A DNA stretch of 16,094 nt from an uncultured Clostridia bacterium (GTDB lineage Bacteria; Bacillota; Clostridia; Oscillospirales; Ruminococcaceae), in assembly GCA_947630315.1 (NCBI GenBank), contig CANRHA010000013.1:1-16094 (forward strand), written 5' to 3'. Each line of letters opens with the position of its first letter. Positions within the stretch are counted from its first letter, which is position 1. Shown one piece after another: positions 5,584 through 13,344 of the stretch. Under the pieces are notes generated by a model. That model was given only the letters and a program-made list of their open reading frames with translations, was not told the DNA's origin and made no database searches. The position numbers were made by a program, and so were the translations under genes.

Positions 5584-8500
5584 TTAATTCCCCTCTCTCG
5601 CCGCGGGTTCCATATCGTTTCGGAACACGCGCCAGTAAATCGCTTCGGGGTCGGTCTCCGGGTGGAACTCCGGGTAGATTGCAAGGGCCGCCGCCGAATA
5701 CTTCGTCAGGTCAAACGTGAAGTGCGAGGTGTTGGTATATTCTCCACTCGTTCCGTCCGCCAGTTCAAACGGCATCCGCATCATGCCCTGCGGGCAGAAC
5801 ACCTCTATCGAATAGTTTCCATCCTCCCAGCTCTCGTCGTACCTGCCGCCGATGAGGTCTTTTATACTTATTTGCGATGCGCTGCTGCGCAAATTCATGC
5901 CGATGGCAACCGTGGCGTCAGATTCTTTGAACACCGAGCCGCCGTCGCCGTCCGGGGTATCCATATATTCGACTCCGGTGCACTTCGCCTTCGATATGCT
6001 TATCATGTTGATGTTAGAGCAGTAGTTGTTCACAAATTCTTCATGGGTAAGCCCGAGCGCGTCAATAATTGCGCCGGTGAGGTTGTACCTGTAGCCCGTG
6101 CCGACAGTCCATCCGCCGTTATCCCAAATATGGCAGTATTCGTCTATTGAGCCGCCGGGCACCACAACATCGGGATAGCCGGTCGCGGACACAATTATCT
6201 CGTCATATTCGAGAACAATATGCACATACTTGCCGTCATAGAGGTTCGACGACACCTTTTCAAATTTCGAATTGTCGAACGGAGCATCTATCATCACGCC
6301 CAGCTCGATCATAGACCCGGCGTTGATGCAGGACTCGGCCTGACGCCTTATTTCCGAACCGTTCAGGGTGAATCTCATCGTAGATGGCGTTCTCGTAACC
6401 GATTTGCTCATATAGGTAGTCCACGGCACGCCGGCGTCATAGTTGTAGGTGTAAACGGACACCGTCGGCATACCTTCAAACTGCGGCGTATAGGACACGG
6501 TCCTGTGTATCTGCCATTCAAACCCGTGAGAGACGTCGGCGTCTTCAAAGGTGATGCTCGCCTCTTTTGCAGTTCCGAGATCCACAGTATATTCATAGAA
6601 TCCGCCTACCTGCCCCTCGGGCTGAACGGCGCTGTACTCTCCCGAATAATCGGTAAGACCTATGTTGAACCTACCGCTGTCGGCTATAACGGTAAGGCTG
6701 TAGCCCTCTCCCCATTTTTCAAAGAAGAGCTCGTCTCCGTTCAGGGATACCGTCTGTCCGGCGGCCGCCTCGGAAGTGCCGAGGGATATAGGCCCGACGT
6801 CGGGGTGAACGAACTCCTCCGGCGCGGTAACATACAGGTAAACCGGCATTTCCTGATCGGGGAACCCTGCGCTCAGAGTAAGGGTCGAAGCCGCCGTTTT
6901 ATTTCTCGCGTACGCGTCATAAACCGCCGCGCCGTCTATAATGTACTCGTTTTCGCTCTGTTCCGCGGATATATCCTCAGATATAAGCCCGCCGTTTCCG
7001 TTAGAGCATTCCATCTTCGCGGTGCAGTCCTTGTCGTATTCGTTGACGAATCTTATATGAAGCTTTGAATACGGAACCCTCAGCGCTTCGGCCAACACTC
7101 TGCCATCGTCGTCGGTAAGCCCGAGGTCTTCTAAGGTAACGCTGCCGTCTTTGGGCGTAAGGTTTTCAACAAGCTCGAACACCCTCTTTTCGCCCTCGGC
7201 CAGAGAGCCTACCTTGAGCTTGCTGCGTTCCTCGACCGAAAGCCCGCTGCCCTCGGTATTGGCCTTATTGGTGTCGGAAGCTACCTTCGGAAGCTGCATG
7301 TCCTCAGAGGTCGTTAGCACATAAAGGGTACCTGTCTCGTTGTTGCTCGGAAAGTCTCCGGTGATGTAAAGTCCTACCGCCGAATCGACAAGCCCGGCGG
7401 GTTCAATAAGCCCGTACATGCCGTTGCCGTCTATTGCGTAGCCGGCGTCGCCGTAATAATTGCCCTTCGCGGCAAGCGGAGTAGTTATCCTGAGCGAACT
7501 GGGCATAAAGCCGCATGAGAACGCCGAGGGCTTATCCCTGAAATCAAAGAACACGACCGCGCGGTTCTCCTGAATTTGTTCAAGGAAATCGTTCATCGGC
7601 TCCGAACCGGCCTCCAAAAGGATCAGTCTCGTGCCGGCCGTCATTCCGGAAGTCTCGAACGAGAACGGCTGTTCAAAGATTATCCTCGCGTTCGGCGGCA
7701 GACTTGTGCCGCTGCGGCCGAGCAGATATACCCCCGCCAGCGCCGCGCACGCCGCTATAAGTATCAATACTACCAGTATAAGCAGCACCCTGCGGATTAT
7801 CACCCGCTTTTTCGCCGATTTATCGTTCTGATCCTTCGGAACCTTCTGCTTCTGAGGCTTCGGAGGCTTCGGGGGCTTAGGCGCCTTAGGCTGCGTGGTC
7901 TGCTTTTTGTTTGATGGCTTCGCTCCGCCGGTCTGAGTGTTTCTGTTTACAGACTGTGAGCTTCCGCCCGCGTTATTCGTTCCGCCCGATGATATGCCGT
8001 CCATAGAGACGGTGACGTCGGGGTCGTTGCTCTTTCTTATGGGAGGGGCCGGGGGCTTGGGCGGAGAAATTTTGCTCGCCGAAACTATTACCGCCTTTGA
8101 GGTTCCCGCCTCGACGGTTCCGCTCGACCTCAGCGTTTCAATGTTATATCCGTTTACGCCGAAAGCCTTTACCGTATAAACCGAACCCGCAGGCAGCTCG
8201 CTTATCTCGCACGTCTGCCCCGCGCCTATCCTGAAGCTTCCCTTGCCGTCGGAAAGGTTTACGTCGCCGTAATTGCCGTAGGGGTCGACGTTCGCGCCGC
8301 TTACGGTTATGTTGCCCGATATCTCAGGCATCGGGTCGGAAGGGGTCTTGTTTTCGGAAGTTATAACAACGGTGCCGGTATCGAACGGGTCGGGTCTTAC
8401 TCCCAGATACAGCTCGGCGTGAAGCTCCTTCATGCTCTGGGTGCGCCTGCTCTGCTGGATCCTCAGGCCGTGAAGTATCGCCCTCTCCTGAGATTCGGTG

Positions 8501-9360
8501 AGGGGAACTCCGAGCTTGGTGGGCCTTAAAAGTTCATCAACAGCAATTCGGTTCGTGGCGCTCGGGGGCTTTATTCCCGTAAGGCAGAAGTATATAGTCG
8601 CGCAAAACGCGTAAACGTCGGTCCATGCGCCCTGGCCGCCCTTTTGCTGATACTGCTCTATCGGGGCGTAGCCGTGTTTTAACTGAACTGTCAGGGTCTC
8701 GTTATTGGTTATCGCCTCGCGGGCGCAGCCAAAGTCGAGCAGGCGGACCTTTCCGCTCTCTATCATGATATTGTCGGGCGAAATGTCGCGGTGCAAAAGC
8801 TTCATGTCGTGCATCGTCTGCATCGAACCGAAAAGCGGTTCAATGAGCTTGAACAGTTCGTCCGGAGGGATCTTTCCGCCGCGCTGATCGACAAGCTCGC
8901 GCAGGGTGGTGCCCTCTATATACTCCATAACTATGTAGGCGGTGTTGTTTATCTCAAAGAAATCCTGGACCCTTACTATTGAAGGCTCCTTTGTAAGCCT
9001 CGCCATAACGCGGGCCTCTTCAAGGAACTTCTGCTTGCCCTTTTCATAGCTGTTCTCGGCGGCGTTGCCGTATGCCGAACTTACGGTAAGGGTAGCCTCG
9101 GCAAGCCTCGACACCCTGTCCTTGGGGTAGTATTCCTTTATTGCGACCTTCATTTCAAGCTGAAGGTCGCGGCCGATATAGGTGATACCGAAGCCGCCCT
9201 CGCCCAAAACGCGCCCTACAAGATATCTGTCCTTTAAAACGGTTCCCGGGGGAATATGATAGATATTAGGATGATAGCTGCCGTTATCAAGCCCGCAGAC
9301 AGGACATACCGTGCCCTCGCTTATTGTCGACATGCAATACGGGCAGTAATTATTCTCCAC
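5584..9360 (-). CDS. Large transmembrane Ser/Thr protein kinase with zinc ribbon and novel ectodomain
   Basis: 1258 residues. Zinc ribbon C6-x2-C9...C19-x2-C22. Hanks-type kinase domain about 46-320: GEGGFG 53-58, VAIK with K75, HRDISPDN 190-197, DFG 209-211, API(E) at 232-235. The catalytic-loop Lys of HRDLKxxN is replaced by Ser. Residues about 327-430 look like a Cna-B/DUF7601 beta domain (SDGKGSF, LPAGSVYTVK, NGY, SGTVEAGTSKAV). A Pro/Lys-rich linker (431-515) leads to one TM helix (about 524-547), preceded by KKR...RR, so the kinase is cytoplasmic. The remaining roughly 700 residues are outside, beta-rich, with no PASTA repeat or family I recognise. Start is GTG 9360-9358 with AAAGGGG upstream; the first ATG alternatives would cut the zinc ribbon. 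Last gene of the cluster, with its own promoter. Confidence 0.9.
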   Translation of the reverse strand: MENNYCPYCMSTISEGTVCPVCGLDNGSYHPNIYHIPPGTVLKDRYLVGRVLGEGGFGITYIGRDLQLEMKVAIKEYYPKDRVSRLAEATLTVSSAYGNAAENSYEKGKQKFLEEARVMARLTKEPSIVRVQDFFEINNTAYIVMEYIEGTTLRELVDQRGGKIPPDELFKLIEPLFGSMQTMHDMKLLHRDISPDNIMIESGKVRLLDFGCAREAITNNETLTVQLKHGYAPIEQYQQKGGQGAWTDVYAFCATIYFCLTGIKPPSATNRIAVDELLRPTKLGVPLTESQERAILHGLRIQQSRRTQSMKELHAELYLGVRPDPFDTGTVVITSENKTPSDPMPEISGNITVSGANVDPYGNYGDVNLSDGKGSFRIGAGQTCEISELPAGSVYTVKAFGVNGYNIETLRSSGTVEAGTSKAVIVSASKISPPKPPAPPIRKSNDPDVTVSMDGISSGGTNNAGGSSQSVNRNTQTGGAKPSNKKQTTQPKAPKPPKPPKPQKQKVPKDQNDKSAKKRVIIRRVLLILVVLILIAACAALAGVYLLGRSGTSLPPNARIIFEQPFSFETSGMTAGTRLILLEAGSEPMNDFLEQIQENRAVVFFDFRDKPSAFSCGFMPSSLRITTPLAAKGNYYGDAGYAIDGNGMYGLIEPAGLVDSAVGLYITGDFPSNNETGTLYVLTTSEDMQLPKVASDTNKANTEGSGLSVEERSKLKVGSLAEGEKRVFELVENLTPKDGSVTLEDLGLTDDDGRVLAEALRVPYSKLHIRFVNEYDKDCTAKMECSNGNGGLISEDISAEQSENEYIIDGAAVYDAYARNKTAASTLTLSAGFPDQEMPVYLYVTAPEEFVHPDVGPISLGTSEAAAGQTVSLNGDELFFEKWGEGYSLTVIADSGRFNIGLTDYSGEYSAVQPEGQVGGFYEYTVDLGTAKEASITFEDADVSHGFEWQIHRTVSYTPQFEGMPTVSVYTYNYDAGVPWTTYMSKSVTRTPSTMRFTLNGSEIRRQAESCINAGSMIELGVMIDAPFDNSKFEKVSSNLYDGKYVHIVLEYDEIIVSATGYPDVVVPGGSIDEYCHIWDNGGWTVGTGYRYNLTGAIIDALGLTHEEFVNNYCSNINMISISKAKCTGVEYMDTPDGDGGSVFKESDATVAIGMNLRSSASQISIKDLIGGRYDESWEDGNYSIEVFCPQGMMRMPFELADGTSGEYTNTSHFTFDLTKYSAAALAIYPEFHPETDPEAIYWRVFRNDMEPAAREGN

Positions 9361-9410
9361 AGCCTATCACCCCTTTCCGATTGATTTTCATTTATTATAT
9401 CCTTCATTTA

Positions 9411-9438
9411 ATTATAACCGATCCTGAAAAAATTGCAA
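9411..9438 (-). promoter_or_regulatory. Internal promoter for the large kinase
   Basis: On the minus strand TTGCAA (9438-9433), 16-nt spacer, TATAAT (9416-9411), inside the 106-bp gap between the two kinase genes. It would allow the large sensor kinase to be expressed apart from the upstream cluster genes. Leader about 45 nt. Confidence 0.7.
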
Positions 9439-9466
9439 TACCCTACAGACTGTAACCTGCGCCGCT

Positions 9467-10696
9467 TTACAGACCCCGGCCGAAAACTGCGCCTAAGCCC
9501 GTCCGGACTGCGCCGAACGCCGCCTCGGGATTTAAAGGACGCAAGGGAATGCCGAGGAACACGAGCACCCCGAACAGCGCCGCGGCGATCAGAAGGAGTA
9601 TGAATATAATTATGATCAGAGCTATGTCGCCGCCGGTTTTCTGCGCGGGTTTGCGCGTCGGCTGATATATGAACGCCGGATTTACCTGCGGCTCGGGCGG
9701 CCTTACCGCCTCTGCCGGCGCTTCATCTTTAAACCTCGCCGCGAGTATCCCCATGTTCGCGGGGCGGCTCTCGGCCTTTAATGCAAGCCCCCACATCAGC
9801 GCCTGCTCGTTCTCGGGGCTTATCTGCGCGCCGAGCTCGGAGGGCTTTTTCAGCAGTTCCTCTCCCTCGGAATACGCCAAGACCCTTGACGGCGTATCTG
9901 TCGGCAGGGTTTTGGTTATGCAGTAATATATCGACGCACACAGCGCGTAAATATCCGAAAACGGACCTTGGCGGCCGTTATGCTGATACTGCTCGATGGG
10001 CGCGAAGCCCTTTTTTACGAATACCGTCATCGCCCTGCCGTCCTCCATCGAGCGCGCGCAGCCGAAATCGAGTATCCTTAAGCTGCCGTCGGGCATCAGC
10101 ATTATATTGTCGGGCGAAATGTCGCGGTGTAAAACTCCGGCGTCGTGAAGCCTGCCGAGGTCGGCCATAAGCACCCTCAGCCGCGGCAGAAGGAATGAAA
10201 ACGGCATCGGCCCGCTACGGCGGACTATGCTTGCAAGCGTTTCGCCGCCGAGGTAGTCCATGACCATATAAGCGGTGTTGTTAAGCTCAAAAAAGTCAAG
10301 AACATGCACTATCGAGGGAATATCGGATACCGCCTTCAACATGCTCGCCTCGCTCAAAAAGCTTCTGAGGCCGTGGTTGTATACATCCCTATTGGTCTGC
10401 TTGTCGTCGACCTTTATCGCCCTGCCCTGCCTTACGGCCTGGCACTCTACAGGGAAATATTCCTTTATCGCTACAAGCCTGCCTGATGAAAGCTCCCTGC
10501 CCACATATGTGATCCCGAAGCCTCCCCTGCCGATAACCTTGCCGATAACAAACGTATGGCCGTTGCTGCCCTCGACCGATGTTCCGACCGGCAGAAAGCT
10601 GGCGTTCTGCGGGTAGTCCTTCGGGTCAAGCCCGCAGTTGGGGCAGCGTTGCGCGTCGTCTTTTAATTTTTCAAGGCAGTGCGGGCAAAGCGCCAT
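9467..10696 (-). CDS. Transmembrane Ser/Thr protein kinase with zinc ribbon, minimal ectodomain
   Basis: 409 residues. N-terminal zinc ribbon CPHC (4-7) and CPNC (18-21), kinase domain about 50-320 with GRGGFG 56-61, VAIK K78, HRDISPDN 190-197, DFG 210-212 and an activation segment AMTVFVKKGFAPIEQY. A Pro-rich linker follows, then a single TM helix (about 357-381) and a tail of about 28 residues outside. It matches the large kinase closely through the ribbon and catalytic domain, including the HRDIS variant, so the two are paralogues; this one lacks the Cna-B-like domain and the ectodomain. ATG 10694-10696 has GGGGGA upstream. With no room for a sensor outside, it may partner with the larger kinase or sense the membrane itself. 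Confidence 0.92.
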   Translation of the reverse strand: MALCPHCLEKLKDDAQRCPNCGLDPKDYPQNASFLPVGTSVEGSNGHTFVIGKVIGRGGFGITYVGRELSSGRLVAIKEYFPVECQAVRQGRAIKVDDKQTNRDVYNHGLRSFLSEASMLKAVSDIPSIVHVLDFFELNNTAYMVMDYLGGETLASIVRRSGPMPFSFLLPRLRVLMADLGRLHDAGVLHRDISPDNIMLMPDGSLRILDFGCARSMEDGRAMTVFVKKGFAPIEQYQHNGRQGPFSDIYALCASIYYCITKTLPTDTPSRVLAYSEGEELLKKPSELGAQISPENEQALMWGLALKAESRPANMGILAARFKDEAPAEAVRPPEPQVNPAFIYQPTRKPAQKTGGDIALIIIIFILLLIAAALFGVLVFLGIPLRPLNPEAAFGAVRTGLGAVFGRGL

Positions 10697-10745
10697 CTTA
10701 CAATTTCCCCCTTCATAAGTATCGCAAAAATCATGCCTCGGGCCG

Positions 10746-10819
10746 GCCCGGCGTCAGTATATTGCTATTCTGACTTCTCTCACGTTCCATACTTTGCAAA
10801 AATATTTATGACGCCGGGC
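10746..10819. repeat. 11-bp perfect inverted repeat in the phosphatase-kinase gap
   Basis: GCCCGGCGTCA (10746-10756) is the exact reverse complement of TGACGCCGGGC (10809-10819), with 52 bp between. It lies in the 178-bp gap between the soluble PP2C and the smaller kinase, so in the minus-strand mRNA it could close a large loop upstream of the kinase start. No T-run follows. A second hairpin, CTCCGC/GCGGAG (10844-10861), sits just after the phosphatase stop codon. Confidence 0.6.
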
Positions 10820-10874
10820 GCCGTCGGGCTTTATATATGATCTCTCCGCCGTGTTGCGGAGGTCATAGACTTTA

Positions 10875-11591
10875 TTAGGCTATCTCGGTCCATACCGCCG
10901 CAGCGGTGTTGTTGTCGTTGTCTTTGGGCACCCTCGAGGCGTGGATCTTTCTCATCTTTGCTATCCAGTCCTCGGGCGAGGACGCGGCCTTAAGCTCGCG
11001 CTCCATCTCGTTTTCGTAGACATATTCCCAGAATCCGTCGGAGCAGAGCAAAAACGCATGTTTTCCCGGCTCCAAAATCTCCTCGTCGGCGTCGATCGAA
11101 AGCTCGCCGTCCTGACCTATCGCGCGGAATATCCTGCTCCTGTCCTCATGAAAGCGTATCTGATCGGGGGTTATCTGACCGAGCATTACCGCTATCTGCG
11201 AGGCGCTGTGGTCCTTGGTCTGGAAGATAAGCTTGCCGTTGTAAAAGTGATATATCCTCGAATCCCCGACATACGCGTAATCCATTCTGCCACTGTCGAC
11301 CGAAAGCACCGCAAGGGTGGATTTCATCTGGCACGCGGGGGTCTGAAGCTCCAAAACCCGGCGGTGCACCTTGAGGGCGAGGTCTGTAAGCTCGGCGGGG
11401 GTGGTGTTTGCGTTCCAGCCCGAGCTTACGGTATCCACCGCAATTTTAGAGGCGACGTCTCCGCCGCCGTGGCCGCCGAGGCCGTCGGCAAGAATAACGC
11501 ACACCCTGTCCGAGCCGAGGTCCTTTATCCTTACGGAATCCTCGTTGCAGGGCCTGCCGCCTATATCGGTATAGCTTGAATAGCTTGTCAC
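10875..11591 (-). CDS. Soluble PP2C-family Ser/Thr phosphatase
   Basis: 238-residue metal-dependent phosphatase, cytosolic, with no membrane segment. PP2C motifs in order: DIGGRPCNEDS (9-19), ADGLGGHGGGDVAS (35-48) with the metal Asp-Gly, STLA (91-94), VGDSR (108-112), CSDGFWE (183-189), and DNNTAA (226-231) supplying the last metal Asp. It ends right after the catalytic core, as in PstP/Stp-like enzymes without a tail. The start is GTG (11591-11589) with AAAGGAG 10 nt upstream. It follows the anchored PP2C by 36 nt and precedes the small kinase by 178 bp, so it is the likely eraser of phosphate placed by the two kinases. Family call is firm; substrates are inferred. Confidence 0.93.
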   Translation of the reverse strand: MTSYSSYTDIGGRPCNEDSVRIKDLGSDRVCVILADGLGGHGGGDVASKIAVDTVSSGWNANTTPAELTDLALKVHRRVLELQTPACQMKSTLAVLSVDSGRMDYAYVGDSRIYHFYNGKLIFQTKDHSASQIAVMLGQITPDQIRFHEDRSRIFRAIGQDGELSIDADEEILEPGKHAFLLCSDGFWEYVYENEMERELKAASSPEDWIAKMRKIHASRVPKDNDNNTAAAVWTEIA

Positions 11592-11627
11592 TTGCTGTTT
11601 ACTCCTTTCGCGGGCATACCCTGCCCA

Positions 11628-12548
11628 TCACCGGCATTCAATGACAACGCAGGTGTAGTTGTCCTGATTCGCCAGCGCCTTTGCCTCTACGGCGTCTTTT
11701 AGATACTGCGCGGCGGTTTCGGCGTCGCCGCTTATCGCCGCAGATATCTCCGCGTCGCTCAGGCTGTTATATATGCCGTCGGTCATAACCGCGACCCTGT
11801 CGCCGGGGTAAACCCTTATCGGCGACGACGGTATATCCATCTTCTGAATATTGCCCATTCCTATGTAGCTTGTAAGACCTGCGGCGTTCTTGTCGGTATA
11901 GGCGTCGGCAAGGGGTATCCTGCCGTTTACGGCCCTGAGGGCAAGCTCGTTTTTAAAGATGTGCTCGCGGTTCAGGCGGTAAAGCACGCCGTCTCTTAAC
12001 AGACACACCCTGCTGTCGCCGATCGAAAGAAAGCTGAGGTATGAGTTTTTAATGTAGGCCATTATGAGGGTGGAGCCGCTTTTTCTGAAGTTTTCCTCGC
12101 CCAAAAAGCCGTTTATGTCTTCGACCGCGCCCTGTGCAAGCATCACCAAAAGCTGTTCCTGAGTCGCGCTGCCGTTGTATATGGCGAAGCCGTCAAGTAT
12201 TCTCTCAACCGCGAGCGAGCTTATCTTTCCGCTGTCGTCAAGCCCGCCCATGCCGTCGGCGACTATGGCCAAAAGTCCCTTGTCGTTCACAAGCGCCATA
12301 TCCGAAACTCCGAAGGAGTCCTGCTGATACCGCCTGCGGCCCTGCTCATGGACCTTTCCGACTCCGAAACTTAAAACGCTACCGCCCCGGCTTTTTGAGC
12401 TGCCGCCCGAACTCTTGTATTTATATGTAAGCGTAAAGCTTCTTACCGCAAAGAACACCGCCAACGCCGCAAGAATGCCGATCAGCAAAAACGGAAGGAT
12501 ATACGAGCCGGCGCCGGATATATTAGCGTTTAAAATAATTTCAGGCAT
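11628..12548 (-). CDS. Membrane-anchored PP2C-family Ser/Thr phosphatase
   Basis: 306 residues. One N-terminal TM helix (about 15-36), a Ser/Gly/Lys-rich linker (43-57), then a cytoplasmic PP2C domain: GRRRYQQDSFG (70-80), ADGMGGLDDSG (97-107), GSTLIMA (158-164), GDSR (177-180), TDGIYNSL (256-263), QDNYTCVVIE (295-304). The second motif has GMGGLDDSG in place of the commoner GMGGHxxGE, and the first has QQD in place of NED; both keep the metal-binding Asp. Its ATG overlaps the FHA stop (ATGCCTGA; 8 nt shared), with GGAGG 6 nt before the start, so the two are translationally coupled. Tethering puts it beside the membrane kinases, while the next gene gives a free phosphatase. Confidence 0.92.
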   Translation of the reverse strand: MPEIILNANISGAGSYILPFLLIGILAALAVFFAVRSFTLTYKYKSSGGSSKSRGGSVLSFGVGKVHEQGRRRYQQDSFGVSDMALVNDKGLLAIVADGMGGLDDSGKISSLAVERILDGFAIYNGSATQEQLLVMLAQGAVEDINGFLGEENFRKSGSTLIMAYIKNSYLSFLSIGDSRVCLLRDGVLYRLNREHIFKNELALRAVNGRIPLADAYTDKNAAGLTSYIGMGNIQKMDIPSSPIRVYPGDRVAVMTDGIYNSLSDAEISAAISGDAETAAQYLKDAVEAKALANQDNYTCVVIECR

Positions 12549-13137
12549 TTTCGTCCTCCCAAGAAAATTTTTCTCCGCAGAAGCCTATAAACATCAGCTT
12601 TGTAGTTCCAACAGTTATTATATCGTGATCTTTAAGCTCTGCGCCCTGACCGCTTACCGGCCTGCCGTTTAAAAACACCATGTTCTTTCCGTACTCGTGA
12701 GAAACATAGTACTTTTTGGTCTGCCATGCGTATGAAATGCTCGAATCGTTCTCGGCCGATATAGCGGGGTCTTTTATGATTATATCCCCCACCCTGCGGC
12801 CTATGTAGTTGTAGCCGTTGTGGAGCCTGAAATCCTTGCCGCGCTCATGGCCGGTTATAATTACTACCCAGCCCACGCAAGGCGGATTTTCGCCGCCGTA
12901 TATCCTCGCCGGGGCGTCCATCGCGACGGTCGCGTTGCCGTCCTCGGCTATCGGCATCATCTCCGGCATCTGAGCCGAATCCTCCACAGTCATGTCCTTT
13001 ATATCTCCGACCGAAGCAAAGGGATCGTCGGCCTCGGAAAATACCGCCCCGCTGCAAACCGGGCAGCTTGCATATTTATTTGCGTCATAGTAATGCCCCT
13101 TGGGGCAGCTGATGATCCTCTGTCTTATTTCGGGCAT
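12541..13137 (-). CDS. FHA-domain protein with N-terminal Cys/His motif
   Basis: 198 residues. FHA domains bind phosphothreonine peptides, so this is the probable reader of the cluster. The N-terminus CPKGHYYDANKYASCPVC (11-28) supplies C11, H15, C25, C28, a likely zinc site. Residues 30-85 form an acidic low-complexity linker with two TV motifs, DMTVED (48-53) and NATVAMD (68-74). The FHA fold is about 89-187: YIGRR (111-115), DPAIS (123-127), LNGR (156-159), DIITVGTTKLMFIGF at the end. The usual SRxHA is SAENDSS here, so R and H are missing. ATG 13135-13137 is chosen because AGGAGG lies 6 nt upstream; the longer frame lacks a site. First gene of the cluster. Confidence 0.88.
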   Translation of the reverse strand: MPEIRQRIISCPKGHYYDANKYASCPVCSGAVFSEADDPFASVGDIKDMTVEDSAQMPEMMPIAEDGNATVAMDAPARIYGGENPPCVGWVVIITGHERGKDFRLHNGYNYIGRRVGDIIIKDPAISAENDSSISYAWQTKKYYVSHEYGKNMVFLNGRPVSGQGAELKDHDIITVGTTKLMFIGFCGEKFSWEDENA

Positions 13138-13260
13138 CTTGTACCTCCTGACAATACCGCGCGCACCCGGCGCTGCGATATGTTTAATAATACATCTTTT
13201 AAGGAACGTTAAGTCCAAGTCGTTTCCATTTTTATTTTTTTCGCCAAAGGTAACATCATA

Positions 13261-13288
13261 GAGCTCTAATATCTAATATCTAATACCT
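13261..13288 (-). repeat. Heptamer repeat block at the predicted FHA-operon transcript start
   Basis: Read on the minus strand: AGGTATT, AGATATT, AGATATT, AGAGCTC, four units in exact 7-nt phase. It is the inverted partner of 1933-1960. It starts at the predicted transcription start (near 13288), so it would be the first 28 nt of a leader of about 150 nt. Confidence 0.7.
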
Positions 13289-13295
13289 AACAACT

Positions 13296-13323
13296 ATTAT
13301 AGCACCAGCCTCGGCGGTGTCAA
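13296..13323 (-). promoter_or_regulatory. Promoter of the FHA/PP2C/kinase cluster
   Basis: On the minus strand TTGACA (13323-13318), 16-nt spacer, TATAAT (13301-13296) with TGC just before the -10 (extended -10). The match is near consensus, so basal expression should be strong. It points away from the GntR promoter, whose -35 box starts 22 bp further on. Confidence 0.82.
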
Positions 13324-13344
13324 TAAAAAAATTTTAAAAACCTA

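Noticed and set aside
6220..7068. 282-codon plus-strand open frame
   Set aside because: Lies antisense within the large kinase gene, with no family resemblance and no ribosome binding site; explained by the codon bias of the real gene.
10697..10874. Separate promoter for the small kinase
   Set aside because: No -35/-10 pair with acceptable spacing was found on the minus strand; read-through from upstream is simpler.
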